Shown here piece by piece: positions 1-6,442 of a stretch of DNA of 8,201 bases. A program made the translations under genes and the position numbers. The notes under the pieces are model-generated. The model was not told the DNA's origin, searched no databases, and worked only from the letters and a program-made list of their open reading frames with translations. Positions within the stretch are counted from its first letter, which is position 1. Each line of letters opens with the position of its first letter. Origin of the DNA: Thermoplasmata archaeon (lineage in GTDB: Archaea; Thermoplasmatota; Thermoplasmata; Thermoplasmatales; Thermoplasmataceae); contig JAJZZW010000080.1 of the NCBI GenBank assembly GCA_021797385.1, positions 1 to 8,201 on the forward strand, given 5' to 3'.

Positions 1-259
1 CTGATTCACCCACATATAGGTGGTCAGGGCATCTGAACTCAGGATTTATAGTCATGCTTTTTCTGTCATATTTTATTACCGCATTACATTTTTCTGCAAT
101 TTTTATTGACACAATTTCGTCATCTGAGAACGATATGTTATTCAGTTTAACAGGCTTACCGGAGAATGCAGAATAAAGTACGTATCTCTGAGTAAAACTC
201 TTTGATGATGGTGAAAAAATAGTTCCGCCGATGCTACCTTTCTTTATTCTTATATTCAT
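1..259 (-). CDS. aroA: 3-phosphoshikimate 1-carboxyvinyltransferase (EPSP synthase), N-terminal part, cut by window edge
   Basis: EPSP synthase transfers the enolpyruvyl group of PEP to shikimate-3-phosphate, the penultimate step to chorismate, in the cytoplasm. Only the first 86 codons lie in the window and the frame stays open to position 1. The N-terminus reads MNIRIKKGSIGGTIFSPSSK and continues SFTQR, matching the family signature PGSKSxTHR. K20, S21 and R25 correspond to residues that contact shikimate-3-phosphate and PEP. An SDDE stretch follows near residue 45, and the last codons read GES, the beginning of the archaeal form GESGTSLR of the second signature. The start ATG (257-259) overlaps the aroK stop codon as ATGA, which fixes the start and implies translational coupling. 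As the last visible gene of the leftward aroB-aroE-aroK-aroA operon, the pathway context agrees with the motif evidence. The remaining roughly 330 residues expected for the family lie outside. Confidence 0.9.
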   Translation of the reverse strand, partial: MNIRIKKGSIGGTIFSPSSKSFTQRYVLYSAFSGKPVKLNNISFSDDEIVSIKIAEKCNAVIKYDRKSMTINPEFRCPDHLYVGES

Positions 260-1074
260 TTTCCAGATATATGAATACCTTCATTATTAAATCTACTTTT
301 TATAACATTATACCCTTCAGATAAAAATAACTCACCGGCATTATCCATCTGTTCCTTTGACTTATAGATTCCAAAAATGGCAGGTCCCTTTCCACTTCTT
401 CCTGCAATAAATGCACCGGTACCCAGTATTTTTTTAATTTTTTTGCTATCGCGCCCGTTATCAAAAATGCAACCGTTTAGCATCATAGCTTCATAAATTT
501 TGCCATCATATAAAAGACTCTCAATCCTGTTATAAAAATTTGTATACTGTGAAAAGTCCATATTTCCCAGATTTATGCTTTTAATAGTTTTTTTTCCTGT
601 ACATATTATGACAAAGTCTTCACTCAACTTCTGCCTGGATAGCAATGTGAAACTCCTGTTATCGGTTATGCAGTAACCGCCATAATATGACATTGCTAGA
701 TCATCCATAGCTCCTGTTACAGATGTATTATTATAAATTGATGCTTTCGCCGCGATTTTCAAAATTTCTTCATCGGAAAAATTAATAGCATTCATTTTGA
801 ACAGCCCGAAAATAATTGATATTGCCATAGCACTACTGCTTTTAAGCCCATTACCTGGTGGAATCATACTCCTCACATTTATTCTATAATTTCCGGATAT
901 AATATACCTGTCCCTAATATAATGAACCAATTTCTCCACTTCTGGCGATGGAAAAATATCAATATCTGAAGAAGTAATCTCAGTATTCATGGGAAGTTTC
1001 AGTGAAGCAGCCGCTCCGTGTCCATTTACAAAAGCAGAAAGAACAGAAATTCCACCGTTGGTTTCAATAATCAT
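256..1074 (-). CDS. aroK: archaeal shikimate kinase, GHMP kinase family
   Basis: It phosphorylates shikimate at the 3-hydroxyl with ATP. This is the archaeal enzyme, a GHMP-superfamily (galactokinase/homoserine kinase type) protein unrelated to the P-loop AroK/AroL of bacteria. At 272 aa it has the usual length for this family. The ATP-binding GHMP motif is PPGNGLKSSSA at residues 72-82 (canonical PxGxGLxSSA). A central TGAMDDLAMSYYGG stretch at 120-133 holds an acidic DD pair in the region of the family's catalytic aspartate, and the C-terminal glycine motif AGRSGKGPAIFGI is at 224-236. The ATG at 1074 gives a conventional beta-strand N-terminus ending in a NGHGAA turn at 18-23. It lies 19 bp downstream of aroE and overlaps aroA by 4 bp (ATGA), so it is almost certainly cotranscribed with both. 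The other GHMP kinases (homoserine, mevalonate) are unlikely in this context. Confidence 0.95.
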   Translation of the reverse strand: MIIETNGGISVLSAFVNGHGAAASLKLPMNTEITSSDIDIFPSPEVEKLVHYIRDRYIISGNYRINVRSMIPPGNGLKSSSAMAISIIFGLFKMNAINFSDEEILKIAAKASIYNNTSVTGAMDDLAMSYYGGYCITDNRSFTLLSRQKLSEDFVIICTGKKTIKSINLGNMDFSQYTNFYNRIESLLYDGKIYEAMMLNGCIFDNGRDSKKIKKILGTGAFIAGRSGKGPAIFGIYKSKEQMDNAGELFLSEGYNVIKSRFNNEGIHISGK

Positions 1075-1093
1075 GTACTATCATTGGATAATA

Positions 1094-1876
1094 TTATTTT
1101 ATTTTTTCATAAAAAATTGTTCTGAACTCACCATATGGCACCGAAACATCATATAATTTTTTCAGGGTTTCCATTCCCTGTCCAATGAACATATCCGTTC
1201 CATTTACAGCCTTACCTCCCTTCAATTTTACAGTCTTCAAAAAAGGAGTTTCCTGTGGATTATAAATAATATCTATACCTGTAATCCCGTTAAATATCTT
1301 CTCCTCATTAACTGCCATCCTTTTATCAGGATACATTCCAAGCGGTGTACAGTTTATTAAAATATCATATTCTTTTATATTATCGTATCCCGTGGATACA
1401 ATACCAGGAATAACCTCTGAGCCCGCTGTTCTGGATGCGATAGAGATATCAGCATTATAATTAGTTTTAACTGCATACGCTACGGTTCTCGCTGCTCCAC
1501 CAGTTCCCATAATTACAACCTTTTTACCATCTAATTCTATTCTGTTATTTTTAAGGAGTAATAAATATCCGTCATAATCACTGTTGTATCCAATCAGCTT
1601 TCCGTCTATATTTTTAACCAGGTTTGTCGATCCAGTTGCTGAAACTACGTGATCCACTGCATCAACCAGCCGTGCCGAGATCTCTTTGTATGGAGCTGTA
1701 ATATTGAAGCCCAGCATTTCTTCCCTGGCAAATTCAAAAAATCCCTCAAGGTTTTCTCTGTGCAAATTAATGGCAAGATACATTGAATTTATTCCATGTA
1801 TTTTAAAAATTTTACTGTATATATCCTGTCCAGCCGACTGCCCAACCGGAGTACCAATAAGTCCCGAAAATTTCAT
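1094..1876 (-). CDS. aroE: shikimate 5-dehydrogenase (NADP)
   Basis: It reduces 3-dehydroshikimate to shikimate with NADPH. Length is 260 aa, near the usual 265-290. The N-terminal substrate domain contains NITAPYK at 58-64, with the catalytic lysine K64, and NSD at 98-100, with the catalytic aspartate D100 (canonical NTD). The Rossmann domain begins with GTGGAAR at 124-130, then SR at 148-149 where NADP-specific enzymes often have an adenosine-phosphate-binding arginine, and NCTPLGM at 175-181. The closing signature is GTDMFIGQG at 226-234. Oddity: the shikimate-binding loop, normally HSxSP, reads QSAGQ at 13-17, so only the first of two serines (S14) is kept and the second is Gly16. The start ATG (1874-1876) overlaps the aroB stop as ATGA. 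A purine-rich AGGGATGGA lies just upstream, inside the end of aroB, and could act as a weak ribosome binding site. Confidence 0.95.
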   Translation of the reverse strand: MKFSGLIGTPVGQSAGQDIYSKIFKIHGINSMYLAINLHRENLEGFFEFAREEMLGFNITAPYKEISARLVDAVDHVVSATGSTNLVKNIDGKLIGYNSDYDGYLLLLKNNRIELDGKKVVIMGTGGAARTVAYAVKTNYNADISIASRTAGSEVIPGIVSTGYDNIKEYDILINCTPLGMYPDKRMAVNEEKIFNGITGIDIIYNPQETPFLKTVKLKGGKAVNGTDMFIGQGMETLKKLYDVSVPYGEFRTIFYEKIK

Positions 1877-2931
1877 ATTCCATCCCTGTAAAGATTAATG
1901 TATCTGCGCAACTGCTGAAATTCTATTTCCCCTATGGCGGCAGTTCCATTTCCTCCAAGCATGACCATGTTCAGTTTGCCCCTTTCAACTTTCTTGTCAT
2001 TTTTCATATAACTTATTAATTTATCTGTTTCAATTTCCCTGAAGTTGATCAGTGGAATACCATAACGTGCCACAGCATCCCTGATTTCATCATGCAGCAT
2101 ACCAGAATATCCAGACTTGTAGGCTATATAGCTTTCAAGTATCATACCATTAGCAACTGCTGTTCCGTGTGATATTGCATTTCCGGTGTATGATTCAAGC
2201 GCATGCCCTATGGAATGCCCGAAATTTAATAGATATCTAATCTTTTTTGAATCAAAGAAATCATCAGAAACAACATTTAATTTTATTTCTGTACTTTTTT
2301 TTATTATGTACTGGAGTCTCTTCTCACAGTATATGGATTCTAGGTTATTTTCGGTGAAATACTTGAAAAGCCCTGCATCCATTATCAGTCCCATTTTGAT
2401 TGCCTCTGCTATTCCATCCCTGAGAAGTGCCGGATCTGAATTAAGAAGAAAGTCTGTATCGCTGAATGTTGCCTCAGGATTGTAGAACGTGCCTATGACA
2501 TTTTTTATATTCATAAAATTTATGGCATTCTTGCCTCCTATGGAACTGTCTACCTGGGCCAGCAGGGTTGTCGGGATTCCCAGATAATGAACACCTCTCT
2601 TGTAAACGGAAGCAGCGTAACCTGTGAGGTCCCCCAGAGTTCCACCCCCTATATAAGAAATTGAAGAATTGCGTTCAACTTCCATTCTAATCAGTTTCCT
2701 GAATACAGCATTGAGCGATGCCATGGACTTTGCCCTTTCACCGTCAGTGATAAAGGATTTTGTAGAACTTATGGCTCTGATTTTCTTTGAATATATCTTC
2801 CTTATAGCTGAACTTACGAATGTAATATTGCCACTATATTTTTCCATTGCCCTGTTAATTTCCATTTCAAGTCCGGACCCAATGTATATTTTCACATTCT
2901 TTCCGTTTATGGTCCTTTCCAGTACTTCCAT
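1873..2931 (-). CDS. aroB: 3-dehydroquinate synthase, classical AroB type
   Basis: This NAD- and divalent-metal-dependent enzyme converts DAHP to 3-dehydroquinate, the second step of the classical shikimate pathway. Length is 352 aa, typical for the family. Visible signatures are the NAD-binding GGGTLGD at 95-101, PTTLLAQVDSSIGGK at 120-134, and the metal ligands by family position: E176 in GIAEAIKMG, H239 in NFGHSIGHALE (236-246) and H255 in SHG. Its presence implies the DAHP route rather than the DHQ synthase II (AroB') route of many methanogens and haloarchaea. It is the first gene of the leftward aro operon. The ATG at 2931 was chosen because it puts MEVLERTI at the usual beta-strand start and because a TATA box is centred 24 nt upstream, suggesting a leaderless mRNA. 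The stop codon overlaps the aroE start by ATGA. Confidence 0.96.
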   Translation of the reverse strand: MEVLERTINGKNVKIYIGSGLEMEINRAMEKYSGNITFVSSAIRKIYSKKIRAISSTKSFITDGERAKSMASLNAVFRKLIRMEVERNSSISYIGGGTLGDLTGYAASVYKRGVHYLGIPTTLLAQVDSSIGGKNAINFMNIKNVIGTFYNPEATFSDTDFLLNSDPALLRDGIAEAIKMGLIMDAGLFKYFTENNLESIYCEKRLQYIIKKSTEIKLNVVSDDFFDSKKIRYLLNFGHSIGHALESYTGNAISHGTAVANGMILESYIAYKSGYSGMLHDEIRDAVARYGIPLINFREIETDKLISYMKNDKKVERGKLNMVMLGGNGTAAIGEIEFQQLRRYINLYRDGI

Positions 2932-2950
2932 GTTTTATAATGTCAAGGTA

Positions 2951-2959
2951 TTATATTTA
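2951..2959 (-). promoter_or_regulatory. TATA box of the aro operon (aroB)
   Basis: On the minus strand this reads TAAATATAA, centred about 24 nt upstream of the aroB ATG at 2931. At the usual archaeal distance of roughly 25 nt, transcription would begin at or next to the start codon, so the operon mRNA is probably leaderless. No other ATG or ribosome binding site lies between the box and aroB. This is a pattern match, not measured. Confidence 0.6.
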
Positions 2960-2964
2960 CCAAT

Positions 2965-2975
2965 CGCTTGCAGCG
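2965..2975. promoter_or_regulatory. GC-rich inverted repeat, possible operator in the divergent promoter
   Basis: CGCT-TGC-AGCG is a perfect 4-bp-arm dyad in an otherwise AT-rich 100-bp gap. It sits 5 bp upstream of the aroB TATA box, where a TFB recognition element or a transcription regulator would bind, and about 24 bp upstream of the argS TATA box. Position and symmetry suggest a regulatory site for the aro operon. The arms are short, so chance is a real alternative. Confidence 0.25.
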
Positions 2976-2999
2976 GTACAGTGTTCATTCAATATAAAA

Positions 3000-3007
3000 A
3001 AATATAA
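3000..3007 (+). promoter_or_regulatory. TATA box of argS
   Basis: AAATATAA, part of an AT tract at 2991-3010, is centred about 28 nt upstream of the argS ATG at 3032. The spacing again predicts transcription starting at or near the ATG. A second AATATAAA at 2991-2998 is an alternative box that would give a leader of about 10 nt. Confidence 0.5.
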
Positions 3008-3031
3008 CTACATTTAGAATATTACCATTCT

Positions 3032-4660
3032 ATGCTTCTTTTTGATGATTATAAAAAGGATATACTTGAAGAAATCAAAAAAATATACAGTGTATCTGAA
3101 AATGACATAGACATAAATGGTGACTACGGCGATTTCACACTGAAAATCTTTAAATTCCAGAATGAGAAAGAAGAGGTATACAGTAAAATCAAATCCACTC
3201 TGAATAAGGATTACATCGAAAATATAGAGCTCCAGGGAAATTATATCAATTTTTTCATTAAACCAGGCAAAATGTTCAATGTTGTTGAAAACTCCATTGA
3301 AACCTTCGGGATGTATCCAAATACATTTCAGGATACCTCTAAAGCTCTTATAGAGCATACGAGCTCAAATCCCACTGGCCCGATACATGTTGGCAGGATA
3401 AGAAATTCAATAATAGGAGATTCAATATACAGAATAATAAACCGTTTCGGGACAAGATCATGCACCCAGTATTTTGTTAACGATTCTGGAAAGCAGGTTA
3501 TTTCACTATATCTGGGCCATGTAAAATATCATAAGGGGGAGCAGATGACGGTGGAAAATCTCCTAGATGGTTACCAGAAGATATACTCGAACATGGAAAA
3601 GGATCAGAGTATTAAAAAGGAAATACAGGAACTTGATGAGCGGTATGAGAGGGGCGATAGGGAATTAATCAGTGATATACAGAAAACGGCATCAATAGTT
3701 CTGGAATCAATCACTGCATCTCTGGAAAAACTTGGAATACACATTTCAACTTACGTGTGGGAATCCAATTTTATTCTCTATGGAGAAGTGGCCGCATTAA
3801 TGGATCAACTATCTGAAGAACTTAAATCCGAGGGAAATGCGAAATATCTTGAAATCGGGGATAAAAAAATATTTGTGACAAGACAGGATGGGACATCCCT
3901 ATATTTTGCCAGAGACCTTGTATATCATATGTTCAAATCACAAAATTTTGACTGGGTTATAGATGTACTTGGCGAGGATCACAAAGATCATGCAAAGAAC
4001 CTCGACTATGTACTCCATAATTATCTTGATTTTCCCTCAAAAATAGATTATCTATTTTACGGATTTGTATCCCTGGAGAGTGGAAAAATGTCAACAAGAA
4101 AGGGAAATATAATCACAGTCAACGATTTATATGAAAAAACAGTTGAAGAATCGGAAAAGATAATAAGAGAGAAAAGGCCAGATTATCCAGAGGAAACTGT
4201 AAATCAAATCAGCAATGCCGTGGCATCTTCATCAATAAGATTCAACATAGTGAAAATAAACGCAAATAAACCACTGACATTCAAATGGTCGGAGGCACTG
4301 AACTTTGAGGGGGACTCGGCACCATTTATAATGTACGCATATGCCAGGGCATGTAGTGTATTATCTAAGGCAGGAAATTCAATGGAAAGCAATATGAAAT
4401 ATAACGAACATGAAAAGAATCTGATAAAAGCCATGTATCTGTACCCCTATTATTTACAAAGTTCAGTGGATTTTCTGAGGGCCGATATCATCGCCGGTTA
4501 TATGCTTTACCTTGTGAAATCTTTCAATGAATTCTATCTCAACTGTCCCGTTATCGGAAATGAGGAAGAATATAAGAGGATAAGGCTATTAAAGGCATTC
4601 AAGCGTATAATGGAAGATAGTTCAGATCTTCTTGGCATTCGACTTCTTGAAAAAATCTAA
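3032..4660 (+). CDS. argS: arginyl-tRNA synthetase (class I)
   Basis: It charges tRNA-Arg with arginine using ATP. Length is 542 aa, within the 540-600 range of the family. Residues about 1-85 form the N-terminal Add-1-like tRNA-binding domain. The catalytic Rossmann fold starts at EHTSSNPTGPIHVGR, where HVGR (119-122) is the HIGH motif. DVLGEDHKDH is at 311-320, and KMSTRKGN (352-359) is the KMSKS loop. From about residue 430 the helical anticodon-binding DALR domain follows (APFIMYAYAR, then FNEFYLNCPV at 498-507, ending LLGIRLLEKI), so the protein is complete at both ends. The ATG at 3032 is supported by a TATA box centred 28 nt upstream; MLLFDDYKKDILEEI forms the expected first helix. It is divergent from the aro operon and 55 bp ahead of pyk. 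ArgRS classically needs tRNA to activate arginine; nothing here departs from that. Confidence 0.97.
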   Translation: MLLFDDYKKDILEEIKKIYSVSENDIDINGDYGDFTLKIFKFQNEKEEVYSKIKSTLNKDYIENIELQGNYINFFIKPGKMFNVVENSIETFGMYPNTFQDTSKALIEHTSSNPTGPIHVGRIRNSIIGDSIYRIINRFGTRSCTQYFVNDSGKQVISLYLGHVKYHKGEQMTVENLLDGYQKIYSNMEKDQSIKKEIQELDERYERGDRELISDIQKTASIVLESITASLEKLGIHISTYVWESNFILYGEVAALMDQLSEELKSEGNAKYLEIGDKKIFVTRQDGTSLYFARDLVYHMFKSQNFDWVIDVLGEDHKDHAKNLDYVLHNYLDFPSKIDYLFYGFVSLESGKMSTRKGNIITVNDLYEKTVEESEKIIREKRPDYPEETVNQISNAVASSSIRFNIVKINANKPLTFKWSEALNFEGDSAPFIMYAYARACSVLSKAGNSMESNMKYNEHEKNLIKAMYLYPYYLQSSVDFLRADIIAGYMLYLVKSFNEFYLNCPVIGNEEEYKRIRLLKAFKRIMEDSSDLLGIRLLEKI

Positions 4661-4672
4661 GTTCTGTTTTTC
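4661..4672 (+). terminator. T-rich tract after argS
   Basis: Immediately after the argS stop comes GTTCTGTTTTTC, a pyrimidine-rich stretch with a run of five T (4667-4671). Archaeal RNA polymerase commonly terminates at such U-rich tracts without a hairpin. It lies upstream of the pyk TATA box, consistent with separate transcription of the two genes, though partial read-through cannot be excluded. Confidence 0.35.
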
Positions 4673-4688
4673 CATTTAACCAATAACC

Positions 4689-4697
4689 TTATTAAAT
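4689..4697 (+). promoter_or_regulatory. probable TATA box of pyk
   Basis: TTATTAAAT is centred about 23 nt upstream of the pyk ATG at 4716 and follows the purine-containing CAATAACC that could serve as a TFB recognition element. The spacing is slightly short but fits a leaderless pyk transcript. No good ribosome binding site lies before the ATG, which also favours leaderless initiation. Confidence 0.45.
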
Positions 4698-4715
4698 CAT
4701 GAATTATCTATTTTT

Positions 4716-6395
4716 ATGACAAAAACCAAGATAGTTGCCACCATTGGCCCCGCAAGTTTTGACGAATCAATAATTATAAAAATGGCCGATAAGGGGCTTT
4801 CAACAGTAAGGATCAATACAGCACATATAGATCCAGGCTATATAACAGAAGTCAGTAAAATGATCTATAAAATTAATTCTGAGCACAATAAAAAACTGGG
4901 AATAATGGTAGACCTCAAGGGCCCGGAACTGAGAACAGGAAAATTTCCAGGCGGCACACTTACTATAGAATCCGGAAAAATATATAATATGTCTGACGGT
5001 GATTCTATTAAATCAGATATTTCCATTAATTATAAAATTTCCCAATACATTGACAAAGATACAATTATAGCTATCAACGATGGCCGTGTCCGGTTTAATG
5101 TGAATTCACTTGAAAATGGTATAATAAAGGTAAGGGCAATGGATAATGGTATACTTCATGATAGATCACGTGTAAATATACCCGGAAAATATATAGAGTT
5201 AGGTGTTCTTACAGACCGGGATAAATTATTTATTGAGGAAAGCCTCAAAAACAATGTAAACTTTTATGCACTTTCCTTTGTGCAATCACGAGAGAATGTC
5301 TACGAGCTTCAGGATTATATTTTTGATAGAAAGGGTCAGGGAGATATTATCAGCAAGATAGAAACAAAAAACGGGTATGACAATATAGAATCCATTGTAA
5401 AGGTTTCAGATTTCATCATGGTTGCCCGTGGTGACTTGGGCGTAGAACTCCCACTGAAAGAAGTTGCAATGGCACAGAAGAGAATAATAGATATATCCCA
5501 TAAGTATGCGGTTCCTACCATAGTTGCCACACAGATGCTGGAATCCATGGTAAATTCCGATTCCCCCACAAGGGCAGAAGTTTCAGATGTGACAAATGCT
5601 ATACTTGACGATACCGATGCACTGATGTTATCCGAAGAAACCGCCATGGGGAAATACCCTGTAGAAGCGGTAACATATCTCTATGAAATCTCAAAATATG
5701 TTGAATCACAGGCTATGTCATTTCCAGAGCCAGAAAATTTTATGGTTGATCCCATAGCCTTTTCTGTGGCCAAGGGCGTTAAAATAATGTCAAGTACCAT
5801 AGATGTAAGTTCTATTATTGCACTTACAATATCAGGGCATACAGCAAAAATTATCTCAGCTATAAGACCGGTGAATGATATATATGCGGTAGTCCAGTCT
5901 GAATGGCTCGCCAGGTCACTGAATCTCATGAAGGGTGTTATTCCAGTGGTGCTGCCTACGGAATATGCACAGTCGGAGGATATTTATGAAATAATATCAA
6001 AAATATCGCCACTGGCAAATCTCAAACCAGGTGAAAAAACTATTGTTGTATCGGGGTCCCCATCATTTTACCTGGGCGGTACAAACAATATCAGGGTACT
6101 TTCCATAGGAACCTTCATGGGTCGTGGATACCCTGCGGGTAGGAGCATAACTGGAAAAATCGATATCAACCGTTCAGGAAGTGGAAATATAATAATCCTT
6201 GACCGTTATGATAGTGGTATTGATTATTCAAAGTATGATGCGGCTATAGTAAAATCAGACGTTACAAACAGGATAATAGATACTTTCATGCAGGCGGGAA
6301 AAACCCTAGTATACAATACTGAATTTGTATCGGAAATAAAGGATGGTTCAACCATAAGCATCGATGCAGACACAGGAATAATTACATGTATATAA
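4716..6395 (+). CDS. pyk: pyruvate kinase with C-terminal PEP-utiliser-like extension
   Basis: It converts PEP and ADP to pyruvate and ATP, the last step of glycolysis and of the Entner-Doudoroff routes. The protein begins MTKTKIVATIGPAS, the canonical start. Active-site landmarks are R32 and N34, DLKGPELRTG at 66-75, IISKIE at 211-216 (acid/base K214, metal ligand E216), VARGDLGVELP at 236-246 (metal ligand D240), TQMLESM at 272-278 and PTRAEVSDVTNAILDDTDAL at 284-303. The B domain spans roughly 76-158 and the C domain roughly 345-470. At 559 aa it is about 85 residues longer than usual. The extra part (about 475-559) starts RSITGK and ends KDGSTISIDADTGII, like the swivelling phosphohistidine domain of PEP-utilising enzymes, but has no histidine. 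Two potassium-site positions also differ from the standard: A36 for Ser and L67 for Thr. The gene converges on glyceraldehyde dehydrogenase. Confidence 0.96.
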   Translation: MTKTKIVATIGPASFDESIIIKMADKGLSTVRINTAHIDPGYITEVSKMIYKINSEHNKKLGIMVDLKGPELRTGKFPGGTLTIESGKIYNMSDGDSIKSDISINYKISQYIDKDTIIAINDGRVRFNVNSLENGIIKVRAMDNGILHDRSRVNIPGKYIELGVLTDRDKLFIEESLKNNVNFYALSFVQSRENVYELQDYIFDRKGQGDIISKIETKNGYDNIESIVKVSDFIMVARGDLGVELPLKEVAMAQKRIIDISHKYAVPTIVATQMLESMVNSDSPTRAEVSDVTNAILDDTDALMLSEETAMGKYPVEAVTYLYEISKYVESQAMSFPEPENFMVDPIAFSVAKGVKIMSSTIDVSSIIALTISGHTAKIISAIRPVNDIYAVVQSEWLARSLNLMKGVIPVVLPTEYAQSEDIYEIISKISPLANLKPGEKTIVVSGSPSFYLGGTNNIRVLSIGTFMGRGYPAGRSITGKIDINRSGSGNIIILDRYDSGIDYSKYDAAIVKSDVTNRIIDTFMQAGKTLVYNTEFVSEIKDGSTISIDADTGIITCI

Positions 6396-6442
6396 TTATG
6401 GGAAAAATGTTAAATTATAAATGAAAATATATTAAAATTTTT
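6396..6442. terminator. AT-rich convergent 3' region, possible bidirectional terminator
   Basis: The 45 bp between the pyk stop and the stop of the opposing dehydrogenase gene are almost pure A/T. On the plus strand a T5 run at 6438-6442 (overlapping the opposing stop codon) could end pyk. On the minus strand the A5 run at 6403-6407 reads as T5 and could end the dehydrogenase transcript. There is no strong hairpin, as expected for archaeal U-tract termination. Confidence 0.35.

Noticed and set aside
3014..3358. Minus-strand open frame opposite the start of argS, rich in hydrophobic residues
   Set aside because: It is antisense to a confident argS coding region, and its composition is what AT-rich codons give when read on the other strand.
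3935..4099. Variant KMSTR loop in ArgRS considered as an unusual catalytic motif
   Set aside because: KMSTRKG-type loops are, to my knowledge, common in arginyl-tRNA synthetases, so this is not a departure from the family.
4699..4719. Six-codon reading frame (MNYLFL) whose stop overlaps the pyk start as ATGA, resembling a leader peptide
   Set aside because: It lies at and just downstream of the probable pyk TATA box, so it would not be transcribed from that promoter; its length is within chance.
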